From Asanoa ferruginea (GTDB taxonomy: Bacteria > Actinomycetota > Actinomycetes > Mycobacteriales > Micromonosporaceae): a DNA stretch of 64,000 nucleotides. Of this stretch, positions 49,256-58,133 are shown one piece after another. The stretch lies in the NCBI RefSeq assembly GCF_003387075.1, contig NZ_QUMQ01000001.1, positions 8,184,001 to 8,248,000 on the forward strand. The letters run 5' to 3'. A program made the position numbers and the translations under genes. The notes below the pieces were generated by a model. It was not told the origin of the DNA. It worked only from the letters and a program-made list of their open reading frames with translations, and did no database searches. Each line of letters starts with the position of its first letter. The first letter of the stretch is position 1.

Positions 49256-50830
49256 TTACAACCGGTCGTAGGCCTCCAGCGTCAGGAACTCCGGCATGGT
49301 GTCGCCGAGCGTGACCGCGGTGAACACCGCCCGGGTCTCGTCGGGCCGGCCCTTCTGCCAGACGTCTTCGCCGACCTCGGCCCGGATCGCCGCCATCTCC
49401 TCCTCGAGCACCCGCTCGACCAGCGCGCGGGTGACCGGCCGGCCGTCGTCGAGGGCGACGCCGTGCCGGATCCACTGCCAGAGCTGGCTGCGGGCGATCT
49501 CGGCCGTGGCGGCGTCTTCCATCAGGTTGTTGATGCCGGCCGCGCCGCGCCCGGAGAGCCAGAACGAGATGTAGCGGAAGCCCACGCTGACATCGTTGCG
49601 CAGCCCGGCCTCGGTGATCGCGCCGGGCGTGGCGGCCGCGTCGAGCAGCTCGCTGGGCTTGACCGTGACGTCGTCGCGCTGCCGGTCGATCTGGTTGGGA
49701 CGGTCGCCGAGCACCGCGTCGAACTCCGCCGTCGCGACCGGCACCAGGTCGGGGTGGGCCACCCAGGTGCCGTCGAACCCGGCGCCGGCCTCCCGGCGCT
49801 TGTCGGCGCGGACCGCGTCGACGGCCCGCTCGTTGGCGGCCGCGTCGGTGCGCGACGGAATCAGCGCCGACATGCCGCCCATCGCGAACGCGCCGCGCCG
49901 GTGGCAGGTGGCCACGAGCAGCTCGGTGTAGGCGCGCATGAACGGCGCGGTCATCGTCACCGAGGTGCGGTCGGGCAGCACGAACGCCGGGTTGTCGCGG
50001 TAGGACTTGATCATCGAGAAGATGTAGTCCCAGCGGCCGGCGTTGAGCCCGTAGGAGTGGTCGCGCAGCTCGAAGAGGATCTCCTCCATCTGGAACGCGG
50101 CCGGCAGCGTCTCGATCAGCACGGTGGCGCGGAAGGTGCCGTGCGGCAGGCCCAGTGCCTCCTGGGCGAACACGAACACCTCGTTCCAGAGCCGGGCCTC
50201 CAGGTGGTGCTCCATCTTGGGCAGGTAGAGGTAGGGCGCCTTGCCCCGGTCGAGCAGCGCCTGGGCGTTGTGGAACGCGAAGAGCCCGAAGTCGACCAGC
50301 GAGCCAGCAGCCGGCTCACCGGACGCGGCGACCAGGTGCTTCTCCGGCAGGTGCCAGCCGCGCGGCCGGACCAGCAGGGTCGCGATCTGCTCGCGCAGCG
50401 CGTAGTGCCGGCCGTCGGAGGCGTCGTAGGAGATCGTGCCGCGGACCGCGTCGGCCAGGTTGGCCTGCCCCTCGACCTGGTTGTTCCAGGTCGGGCTGTT
50501 GGCGTCTTCGAAGTCGGCCATGAAGCCCTTCGCGCCCGAGTTGAGCGCGTTGATGACCAGCTTGCGGTCGGTCGGGCCGGTGATCTCGACGCGCCGGTCG
50601 GCGTAGTCGGGCCGGGGCGGCACCACCCGCCAGTCGCCGGCCCGCACGTCGGCGGTCTCCGGCAGGAAGTCGCTGGGTGCGGTGCGCGACCGCCGCGCGG
50701 CGACCAACTCGCGCCGGCGGGCGTCGAAGCGGTCGTGCAGCTCGCCGAGGAACGCCAGCGCCGCGCCGGAGAGGATCTCTTCGCGCCCCCGTTCGCTCAG
50801 GTCGGGGTGGTCGACGGGGCGGAGCGTCAT
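49256..50830 (-). CDS. aceB: Malate synthase A
   Basis: 524 residues. Condenses glyoxylate with acetyl-CoA to malate. Type A signatures: NALNSGAKGFMADFEDANSP (catalytic and Mg-binding acidic residues), YLYLPKMEHHLEARLWNEVF, TFRATVLIETLPAAFQMEE, HSYGLNAGRWDYIFSMIK, and near the C-terminus SFWLSGRGAAGINNLMEDAA. The ATG at 50830 overlaps the glcF stop (ATGA); the long upstream frame is antisense-free but inside glcF and is rejected. Placed as the last gene of the glycolate oxidase operon it uses the glyoxylate that GlcDEF makes. No isocitrate lyase in the window. Confidence 0.97.
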   Translation of the reverse strand: MTLRPVDHPDLSERGREEILSGAALAFLGELHDRFDARRRELVAARRSRTAPSDFLPETADVRAGDWRVVPPRPDYADRRVEITGPTDRKLVINALNSGAKGFMADFEDANSPTWNNQVEGQANLADAVRGTISYDASDGRHYALREQIATLLVRPRGWHLPEKHLVAASGEPAAGSLVDFGLFAFHNAQALLDRGKAPYLYLPKMEHHLEARLWNEVFVFAQEALGLPHGTFRATVLIETLPAAFQMEEILFELRDHSYGLNAGRWDYIFSMIKSYRDNPAFVLPDRTSVTMTAPFMRAYTELLVATCHRRGAFAMGGMSALIPSRTDAAANERAVDAVRADKRREAGAGFDGTWVAHPDLVPVATAEFDAVLGDRPNQIDRQRDDVTVKPSELLDAAATPGAITEAGLRNDVSVGFRYISFWLSGRGAAGINNLMEDAATAEIARSQLWQWIRHGVALDDGRPVTRALVERVLEEEMAAIRAEVGEDVWQKGRPDETRAVFTAVTLGDTMPEFLTLEAYDRL

Positions 50831-52110
50831 GGTGCGACTCCTCGGATCGATGCGTCCAACAGCGTCATCGGATGGTAGATCGGAACCGCCCGGTCGCGGC
50901 CCAGGTGGGCGGTGATCTGTAGCGCACAGCCGGGGTTGGCGGCGGCGATCGCGTCGGCGCCGGTGGCGGCCAGGTTGTCGGCCTTGCGCTTGCCGAGCTT
51001 GGCCGCGGCCTCGGGCTGGAGCAGGTTGTAGATGCCGGCGGAGCCGCAGCACAGCTCCCACTCCCGCGGCTCGACCAGCGTGACGCCGGGGATGCCGCGC
51101 AGCAGCGCCCGGGGCGGGATCCGCACGCCCTGGGCGTGGGCCAGGTGGCAGGCGTCGTGGTAGGCCAGCTTGAGCTCGACCGGGTGCCGGGTGGCCTGCG
51201 CCGGGTGGGCGTCGAGCACCTCGTGCACGTCGCGCACCTTCGCCGAGAACGCCGCGGCGCGGGCTGCCCAGGCCGGGTCGTCGGCGAGCAGGTGCCCGTA
51301 GTCCTTCATCGCCGAGCCACAGCCGGCCACGTTGACCGCGATCTCGTCGAAGCCCTCGTAGGCGGCGATGGTCGCCCGGGCCAGCTTCAGCGCCTCGGGT
51401 TCGAGGCCGGAGTGCAGCGGCAGCGCGCCGCAGCAGCGCGGTCGCCGGGGCGCGTGCACCTCCCAGCCCTCGGCGGCGAGCACCCGCACGGTGGCCGCGT
51501 TGACGTCGCCGTAGAGGACCCGCTGCACGCAGCCCTGCATGAACGCCACCCGGCCGCGCCGCTCGACTCCGGCCGCAGGCGGGGTGACCACGGCCAACTG
51601 CCGGGTCGCCGCCCGCATCGGCACCTTGGGAGCCAGGGACAACATCGCACCTATCCGGGTACGCAACGCGCGGTCACCGAACAACGACGCCAGCCGGAGC
51701 CGACCCTGCGCGGCGATCGCCGGCACCATCGCCCGCAGCCGCGCGGGGTGGGTGAACAGCGCGAAGATGGCGGCCCGGTGCAGCCGTTCGGTGCGCGAGC
51801 GCAGCGGGCTCCGCTCGAGCTGCGGCCGGACCTGCTCGATCAGCCGGTCGTATTGCACGCCGGACGGGCAGGCGGTCACACAGGCCATGCAGCCCAGGCA
51901 GCGGTCGAAGTGCTCCATCATGGACGGTGACAGCACCGACTCGGCCTCGTGGCCCACCTTCATCAGCACGATCCGCCCGCGCGGCGAGTCCATCTCGTTC
52001 TCGAACACCGCGTAGCTCGGGCAGGTGGGCAGGCAGAAGCCACAGTGGACGCAGTCTTTGATGAGCTCCGGGTCGGGCGGTCGGCGGGCGTCCCACGCGG
52101 TGTCGGTCAT
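50827..52110 (-). CDS. glcF: Glycolate oxidase iron-sulfur subunit GlcF
   Basis: 427 residues. Two 4Fe-4S motifs near the N-terminus (CVHCGFCLPTCPSY and CLGCMACVTACPSG) followed by two CCG-type domains (VNVAGCGSAMKDYGHLL; YHDACHLAHAQG; WELCCGSAGIYNLL). It passes electrons from the flavin subunits of glycolate oxidase to the respiratory chain. The start ATG at 52110 shares one base with the glcE stop, and the 3' end overlaps aceB by four bases. Confidence 0.96.
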   Translation of the reverse strand: MTDTAWDARRPPDPELIKDCVHCGFCLPTCPSYAVFENEMDSPRGRIVLMKVGHEAESVLSPSMMEHFDRCLGCMACVTACPSGVQYDRLIEQVRPQLERSPLRSRTERLHRAAIFALFTHPARLRAMVPAIAAQGRLRLASLFGDRALRTRIGAMLSLAPKVPMRAATRQLAVVTPPAAGVERRGRVAFMQGCVQRVLYGDVNAATVRVLAAEGWEVHAPRRPRCCGALPLHSGLEPEALKLARATIAAYEGFDEIAVNVAGCGSAMKDYGHLLADDPAWAARAAAFSAKVRDVHEVLDAHPAQATRHPVELKLAYHDACHLAHAQGVRIPPRALLRGIPGVTLVEPREWELCCGSAGIYNLLQPEAAAKLGKRKADNLAATGADAIAAANPGCALQITAHLGRDRAVPIYHPMTLLDASIRGVAP

Positions 52111-53240
52111 CAGATGCCTCCCACGTAGCTGCCGGGCCGGAAGGTGCCCGTCGGGTCGAAGCGCTCTTTGACGCGGCGCATCAGCGCGCCCACGCCGGGG
52201 TCGGGGGCCGGCCAGGGCTCCGCGACCAGGCGGGCGCCGTCGAGCACCACGGTCGGATGCGGTGCGAGCGCGGTGCGGGCGGCGGTGACCCGCCCGGCCA
52301 GGTCGGTGCCCTCCGGGAACGACAGCCAGGACACGCCGAGCGCGGCCCGGGACACCACGGTGGCGTCGCCCGCGGCGGCGAGCACGGCCGGCAGGTCGGT
52401 GGGCAGCGCGGAGACCTTGACCACCGCCGGGCCGCGCTGGGCGGCCCGTTGCGCGGCCCAGATCGCCTCGTCGTCGAGCACCACGTCGACGTCGAAGCCA
52501 CGGCTCGCCGCGGGCGAGCCCGAGACGTCGCTCAGCAGCTTGGTCGCGTCGCCGGCCCGGGCGGCCGCGGTGACACCGCCGAAGCGGACCAGCAGCCGGC
52601 CCTCCCCCGCCCGCCACGCGACGTCGAGGGCCTGCGCCTCCAGCGGGTGCCGGGACATCGCACGGACCGCGGCGGCCAGCGTGGCCGGGTCGCCGGTGGT
52701 GGCCACCAGGGTCGCGGTGCCGGCCGGCAAAGGGTGCAGCCGCAGCGCCACCTGGGCGACCAGCCCGAGGGTGCCGTAGGAGCCGGCGAACAGCTTGCCC
52801 AGGTCGTACCCGGCGACGTTCTTGATGACCGTGCCTCCGGACCGGGCGACCGAGCCGTCGGACAGCACCACGGTGATGCCGATGACCAGGTCGCGGACGC
52901 CGCCGTAGCGGTGCCGGGCCGGGCCCGAGTCGGCCGTGGCGACCAGGCCGCCGACGGTGCCGCCGAGGTCGGGCGGGTCGAGCGCGAGCCATTGCCCCTC
53001 GCGGGCCAGCTGCCGTTGCAGCGCGGCGAGGGGCACGCCGGCCTGGACGATCGCGGTGAAGTCTCCGGGGTTGTGCGCGACGATCCGGTCCAACCCTCCG
53101 GTGTGGACGGTCACGGTGCCGTCGGCGTCGGCGCCACCCCACTCTGCGCGGCTGCCGGCACCCGCCGGGCGTACGCGCGCGCCCTGCTTCGAAAGCTCGG
53201 CGACCGCGGACGCCGCCTCTTCGATGCTGGTGGGACCCAT
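52110..53240 (-). CDS. glcE: Glycolate oxidase FAD-binding subunit GlcE
   Basis: 376 residues, shorter than GlcD and lacking its C-terminal cap, as usual for GlcE. FAD_binding_4-type motifs: GARVRPAGAGSRAEWGGAD, AIVQAGVPLAALQRQL, PPDLGGTVGGLVATADSGP and KNVAGYDLGKLFAGSYGTLG. The ATG at 53240 shares one base with the glcD stop. The frame stays open upstream across glcD but that part is a shadow. Confidence 0.94.
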   Translation of the reverse strand: MGPTSIEEAASAVAELSKQGARVRPAGAGSRAEWGGADADGTVTVHTGGLDRIVAHNPGDFTAIVQAGVPLAALQRQLAREGQWLALDPPDLGGTVGGLVATADSGPARHRYGGVRDLVIGITVVLSDGSVARSGGTVIKNVAGYDLGKLFAGSYGTLGLVAQVALRLHPLPAGTATLVATTGDPATLAAAVRAMSRHPLEAQALDVAWRAGEGRLLVRFGGVTAAARAGDATKLLSDVSGSPAASRGFDVDVVLDDEAIWAAQRAAQRGPAVVKVSALPTDLPAVLAAAGDATVVSRAALGVSWLSFPEGTDLAGRVTAARTALAPHPTVVLDGARLVAEPWPAPDPGVGALMRRVKERFDPTGTFRPGSYVGGI

Positions 53241-54691
53241 CAGAAGCGCTCCGCCAGGCCCGCCGCTTCCAGCGGGTGCTGCCGGTAGACCCCCGGCACC
53301 TCGCCGCACAGCCGCGGTGTGGGCATCACCTTGCCCGGGTTGGCCTGGCCGTCGGGGTCGAACGCGCACCGCAGCCGCTGGAACGCGGCCAGGTCGGCCT
53401 CGGCGAACATCTTGCCCATGTGCTTGCGCTTGTCGACGCCGACGCCGTGCTCGCCGGTGATCGAGCCGCCGGCCTCCAGGCACACGTCGAGAATGCGGCC
53501 GGCCAGCTCCTCGGCCCGCGCCGCCTGACCCTCGACAGCCGCGTCGAAGCAGACCAGCGGGTGCAGGTTGCCGTCGCCGGCGTGGAAGACGTTGGCGACC
53601 ACGAGACCGTATTCGGCGGCCAGCTCGTCGATCCGGACCAGCACGTCGGGCAACGTCGTGCGGGGCACCACGCCGTCCTGCACGAAGTAGTTGGGCGAGA
53701 TGCGACCCATCGCCGGGAACGCCGCCTTGCGGGTCTTCCAGAAGAGCTGCCGCTCGGCCTCGTCGCGGCTGACCCGCACGTCGTCGGAGCCCTGCTCGGC
53801 ACAGATCGCGGTGACCTGCGCGAACTGCGCGTCGCATTCGGCCTCGGCGCCGTCGAGCTCGACCAGCAGCGCCGCGCCGCGGCCGACGGGATAGCCGGCG
53901 TGGGCCATCTCCTCGGTCGCCCGGATGGTGGTCGCGTCCATCATCTCGATCGCGCCCGGCACGATGCCCGCCTGCACGATCGCCGAGACCGCCTCGCCGG
54001 CCTGGCGGGTCGAATCGAAGAACGCGACGAGGGTACGGGTCGCCTCCGGCACCGGCACCACCCGCAGCCAGATCTTCGTCGCCACCCCGAGCGTGCCCTC
54101 GGAGCCGACGAAGGCGCCGAGCAGGTCGTAGCCGGGAGTGTCGAGCGCCTTGCCGCCGATGGTCACCTGCTCGCCGTCGGCCAGCACCACCTCGAGCCCG
54201 GTCACGTAGTTGGTGGTGAACCCGTATTTGAAGCAGTGCGCCCCGCCGGAGTTTTCCGCGACGTTGCCGCCGATCGTGCAGACGATCTGGCTGGACGGGT
54301 CGGGCGGGTAGAAGAAGTCGGGCGCGACGGCCGCCGACACGGCCGCGTTGGTGACGCCGGGCTCGACACAGATGCGGCCGTTGTCGAGGTCGACCTCGAG
54401 GATCCGATTGAGCCGCGACAGCACGATCAGCACGCCGTCTTTGATCGGCAGGGCGCCGCCCGACAGTCCGGAGCCGGCACCGCGGGCCACCCAGGGCACC
54501 CCGGCCGCGGCGCAGGCGGCGACGCACTCGCGCACCTCGTCACCGGTGCCGGGCAGCACGGCCAGCCGCGGCACCTGTTGGTATTGCAGCAGCCCGTCGG
54601 ACTCGTAGGTGCGCAGGTCATGCTCGTCGAGCAGCAGCCAGCGGTCGCCGACCACCCGGCGAAGCCGCTCCACCAGACCGTGCCCGTCCAT
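53240..54691 (-). CDS. glcD: Glycolate oxidase FAD-linked catalytic subunit GlcD
   Basis: 483 residues. Flavoprotein that oxidises glycolate (or D-lactate-like 2-hydroxy acids) to the oxo acid. PP-loop motif WVARGAGSGLSGGALP, VEPGVTNAAVS, IGGNVAENSGGAHCFKYGFT, LLGAFVGSEGTLGV, and the C-terminal cap HAGDGNLHPL and ITGEHGVGVDKRKHMGKM. The ATG at 54691 has AAGG 7 nt upstream; a GTG immediately before it is an alternative. First gene of glcD-glcE-glcF-aceB, divergent from the transporter gene with about 107 bp between. Confidence 0.96.
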   Translation of the reverse strand: MDGHGLVERLRRVVGDRWLLLDEHDLRTYESDGLLQYQQVPRLAVLPGTGDEVRECVAACAAAGVPWVARGAGSGLSGGALPIKDGVLIVLSRLNRILEVDLDNGRICVEPGVTNAAVSAAVAPDFFYPPDPSSQIVCTIGGNVAENSGGAHCFKYGFTTNYVTGLEVVLADGEQVTIGGKALDTPGYDLLGAFVGSEGTLGVATKIWLRVVPVPEATRTLVAFFDSTRQAGEAVSAIVQAGIVPGAIEMMDATTIRATEEMAHAGYPVGRGAALLVELDGAEAECDAQFAQVTAICAEQGSDDVRVSRDEAERQLFWKTRKAAFPAMGRISPNYFVQDGVVPRTTLPDVLVRIDELAAEYGLVVANVFHAGDGNLHPLVCFDAAVEGQAARAEELAGRILDVCLEAGGSITGEHGVGVDKRKHMGKMFAEADLAAFQRLRCAFDPDGQANPGKVMPTPRLCGEVPGVYRQHPLEAAGLAERF

Positions 54692-54798
54692 CACCTGACC
54701 TTACGCCGTTCGACCGTGATCTGGCTGTTGCCATTGCCACCATCCATACACGAAGATAAATGTCTGTCCCCGGGGGCTCTTCCATTCAAGGAGGCGCC

Positions 54799-56313
54799 AT
54801 GGACCAAGCGTTCGACGTCCGTCCCGATTCACCCGGAACGACCCAGCTCGGCGTCAGCCGCCCACCGCTGGCCATCGCCGATCTGCCCGACCCCGAGGAG
54901 GTGTTCGGGGTCCGCAAGATCGGGCCCCGTGAGCTGATCCAATACGCGCTGGGCCCGAGCCTGATCGCGCTCGGCATCTCGATCGGCAGCGGTGAGTGGC
55001 TGCTCGGCCCGCAGGCCGTGGGGCAATACGGCTTCGTCGGGGTCGGCTGGGTCATCCTGGTCTCGGCCGTGCTCCAGACGTTCTACAACGTGGAGAGTTC
55101 GCGCTACGTGCTGGCGACCGGCGAGGCGCCGGTGGTCGGCTGGGGCCGGGTGCCGCCCGGCTTCAAGCTCTGGGTGCCGCTGTCCGTCTTCGTGGTCATC
55201 TTCGCGTTCATCGCGGGCGGCTGGGCGGCCTCGGCCGGGCAGGGCGTCTACGCCCTGGTCCACGGTGCCGTCCCGAAGGCCGGCGCCGAGGAGCCGCGGC
55301 TGTGGGCGATCGGCCTGCTGCTGCTGGTCTTCCTGATCACCGTCGCGGCCAAGCGGATCAGCCGGGCCCTCGAACTCGCCAACTGGGTGATGGTCAGCGC
55401 CATCCTGCTCGGCCTGCTGCTGATCGACCTGTTCGTGGTGCCGTTCGACCTGTGGTGGGACGGGATCCGCGGGTTCTTCACGCCGGCCGCGCCGCCGGCC
55501 GGCATCTCCGCGACCCAACTCGGCGGGCTGGCCGGCTTCACCGCCCTCGCGTCCGGGCTCAACTGGTATGTGATGGGCCACTACCGCGACAAGGGCTACG
55601 GGATGGGTTTCCGCACCGGTTACCTCTCCGGCCTGCGCGGCGAGCGACGTGCGGTGCTGGCCTCCGGCGTCACCTTCCCCGACGACGCGGCCAACACGGC
55701 GCGCTGGAAGCGCTGGTACCGGTTGTTGCTGACCGACATGTGGGGCGTCTTCTTCATCGGCGCGATGCTCGGCATGCTCTTACCGACCATCCTGATGGCG
55801 CACGCCGTCAACATCTCCGGCGAGAAGCCGACCACCGCCAACGTGCCGACCTTCGTCGCGTCGGCGCTCGACGCCGAATACGGCCGATGGATGTTCTACC
55901 TGGCGCTGGTGCTCGGTGTGCTGGTGCTGTTCAGCACGCAACTCGGCATCTTCGAGGGCATGGTGCGGGTGACCACCGACGCGGCCAACGCCACCAGCCC
56001 GCGGTTGCGGCGCCTGCTCGCGGGCGACCCGCGCCGCTTCTACTACCCGTTCATGCTGCTGTTGCTGGTCGTCATCGGGGTGATCCTGCACCTCGCGGTG
56101 CCGGTCAACCTGGTGCAGTGGTCGGCCAACATGTCCAACCTCGGCGCGCTGATCTACCCGTTCATGCTGATGTATCTCAACGCCCGGCTCCCCCGGGCCG
56201 CGCGGCCGCGCTCCTGGCACTACGTGCTGCTGGGCTGCAACGTGGTCTTCTTCGGCTTCTTCTTCATCAACTTCATCGCCGACTTCTTCGGCGACCCGCT
56301 CGTCGTCTTCTAG
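54799..56313 (+). CDS. Nramp-like membrane transporter
   Basis: 504 residues, about eleven transmembrane helices. The first membrane block GPSLIALGISIGSGEWLLGP aligns with the Nramp TM1 region, but the Asp-Pro-Gly metal motif of true Mn/Fe transporters is not seen there: SIGSGEW stands in its place. The TM6-type region is also not canonical. ATG at 54799 with AAGGAGG 5 nt upstream. Because it is divergent from the glycolate oxidase operon, an organic-acid substrate such as glycolate is a reasonable alternative to a metal. Its stop overlaps the selB stop on the other strand. Confidence 0.85.
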   Translation: MDQAFDVRPDSPGTTQLGVSRPPLAIADLPDPEEVFGVRKIGPRELIQYALGPSLIALGISIGSGEWLLGPQAVGQYGFVGVGWVILVSAVLQTFYNVESSRYVLATGEAPVVGWGRVPPGFKLWVPLSVFVVIFAFIAGGWAASAGQGVYALVHGAVPKAGAEEPRLWAIGLLLLVFLITVAAKRISRALELANWVMVSAILLGLLLIDLFVVPFDLWWDGIRGFFTPAAPPAGISATQLGGLAGFTALASGLNWYVMGHYRDKGYGMGFRTGYLSGLRGERRAVLASGVTFPDDAANTARWKRWYRLLLTDMWGVFFIGAMLGMLLPTILMAHAVNISGEKPTTANVPTFVASALDAEYGRWMFYLALVLGVLVLFSTQLGIFEGMVRVTTDAANATSPRLRRLLAGDPRRFYYPFMLLLLVVIGVILHLAVPVNLVQWSANMSNLGALIYPFMLMYLNARLPRAARPRSWHYVLLGCNVVFFGFFFINFIADFFGDPLVVF

Positions 56314-58097
56314 TCCGTTCCCGCCCCCGGGAACGACCCGCCGGCCGGCGGACCCGCGACGGTCCGCCGGTCGTCGGCGTCGCGGACGGTGGCGCCTCGA
56401 CGATCGAGCAACTCCAGCAGGGGTACGGCGACCCGGCGGGTGGTGTCGAGGGCCTGCCGGGCCGCGCTGAGCGTGAACGGCTGCGGTATGCCGCGCAGCA
56501 CCTCGACGGCCCGGGTCACCGACTCCGGCGGCAGCACGATGCCGTCGGCGACCTTGACCAGGGCGCCGGCCCGGGTGGCGGCCGCGAGTTCCCGCGGGCC
56601 GAGGCCGAGCGCGCGTAGCCGGTCGGCGTCGGGCGCGTGGAACGGGCGGTCGGCGAGGTCTTCGGCGAGGTGGTCGAGGGCCTGCTGGATCGGTGCCGGT
56701 AGGGCCGGGCCGCCGGGGCGGGCGGCGCGGCCGTCGCGGGCCACCAACGGCGGCTCGACCAGGGCCTCGACCAGCGCGCGGTCGGGCAGGTCGAGCGCGC
56801 GGCGCAGTGCCTCCACCGGCATACCGGGTTCGAGCGGGTGCGCCGCGGCGTGCCGGTCGATTTCGGTCGTCAGGCGAAGTTTCAGATCATCCCAATGCGC
56901 CGGGTCGGCGTGCCAGTCGCCGGCGACCGGGGGCGTGGTCACCGGTGCGCCCAGCGTGCGCAGATCCGCGCCCGTCAGCAGACCGCGCCGGCGCAGCTCG
57001 CCGGCCGGGTCCGGGCGTCCATCCATGGTGGTCAGTTCGAGCGCGCGGGTCCTGGCGGCGCCCCGTCGGCGCAGCGACGGCGGGAGCGGGTCGAGCACGG
57101 TCACGCCGCCCGCGACGTGGTGCCGGCCCGGGTCGCGGAGCAGCGCGCGGTCGCCGATCCGGAGCGGCAGCGGTTGTCGCAGGCGCAGCCGGGCGGTGTC
57201 GGTGCCCAGCGGGCGGACCGTCGCGGCGACCGCGGCGGATCCGATGTGGAGGACCAGGGTGGCCGGCAGGTCGGCGACCGGGTCGCCGTGCACCCGCACG
57301 TCGACCAGGTCGGTGTGGCGGAACGCGGCCGGGGTCAGCAGCGCGGCGCCGCGGGCGAGCGCGTCCTTGGGCACGTTGCGCAGGTTGACCGCGACCCGGG
57401 CGACCGCGGCCACGGCCGTCTCCGGTCGGCTTAGCGACTGGAGACCCTTCACCCGCACCTCGCGGTCGCCGGCCACGAGCGTGTCGCCGACCCGCAGCGT
57501 GCCGGCGCCGAGCGTGCCGGTGACCACGGTGCCGCTGCCCTGGATGGTGAACGAGCGGTCGACCCAGAGCCGGACGGGCGAGTGCGGGTCGGCCGGCGGC
57601 AGCCCGGCGACCAACCGGTCGAGGGCGGCGCGCAGGTCGTCGAGGCCGGCGCCGGTCGCGCCGCTGACGGCCACCGCCTCGACCGCGCCGAGCGAGGTCT
57701 TCGCGAGCTCGTCCTGGGCCCGGCTGATCGCGTGCGCCGGGTCGGCCAGATCCGACCGGGTGACGACCAGCAGCCCGTGGGTCACCCCGAGCGCGTCGAG
57801 CGCGGCCAGGTGCTCGGCCGACTGCGGCATCCAGCCCTCGTCGGCGCCGACGACCACCATCGCGGCCGGTGCCGGCCCAACCCCGGCGAGCATGTTGGGC
57901 ACGAACCGCTCGTGGCCCGGCACGTCGACGAACGCGAGCGTGGCTCCGGACGGCAGGTCGGTCCACGCGTACCCGAGGTCGATGGTCATGCCGCGCCGCC
58001 GCTCCTCGGCCCAGCGGTCGGGTTCCATCCCGGTGAGGGCGCGGACCAACGTCGACTTGCCGTGGTCGACGTGACCCGCCGTGGCGACGACGTGCAC
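56310..58097 (-). CDS. selB: Selenocysteine-specific elongation factor SelB
   Basis: 595 residues. GTPase that brings Sec-tRNA to UGA codons marked by a SECIS hairpin. G-domain motifs TAGHVDHGKSTLVRAL, RRGMTIDLGYAW, FVDVPGHERFVPNML and VVTRSDLADP, then EF-Tu-like domains 2-3 (RLWVDRSFTIQGSGTVVTGT), and C-terminal winged helices (KLRLTTEIDRHAAAHPLEPG; LGLGPRELAAATRAGALVKV). The GTG at 58097 starts VHVVATAGHVDHGK; the frame extends upstream over selD and is rejected. Divergent from selD with 36 bp between. Confidence 0.95.
   Translation of the reverse strand: MHVVATAGHVDHGKSTLVRALTGMEPDRWAEERRRGMTIDLGYAWTDLPSGATLAFVDVPGHERFVPNMLAGVGPAPAAMVVVGADEGWMPQSAEHLAALDALGVTHGLLVVTRSDLADPAHAISRAQDELAKTSLGAVEAVAVSGATGAGLDDLRAALDRLVAGLPPADPHSPVRLWVDRSFTIQGSGTVVTGTLGAGTLRVGDTLVAGDREVRVKGLQSLSRPETAVAAVARVAVNLRNVPKDALARGAALLTPAAFRHTDLVDVRVHGDPVADLPATLVLHIGSAAVAATVRPLGTDTARLRLRQPLPLRIGDRALLRDPGRHHVAGGVTVLDPLPPSLRRRGAARTRALELTTMDGRPDPAGELRRRGLLTGADLRTLGAPVTTPPVAGDWHADPAHWDDLKLRLTTEIDRHAAAHPLEPGMPVEALRRALDLPDRALVEALVEPPLVARDGRAARPGGPALPAPIQQALDHLAEDLADRPFHAPDADRLRALGLGPRELAAATRAGALVKVADGIVLPPESVTRAVEVLRGIPQPFTLSAARQALDTTRRVAVPLLELLDRRGATVRDADDRRTVAGPPAGGSFPGAGTD
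56317..56334 (+). terminator. Small hairpin at the convergent transporter/selB ends
   Basis: GTTCCCG-cccc-CGGGAAC, 4 bp past the transporter stop and inside the last codons of selB. Weak but well placed. Confidence 0.4.
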
Positions 58098-58133
58098 AGC
58101 GCAACTCTGCCACCGGCGAGGCAGGATTGCGGC

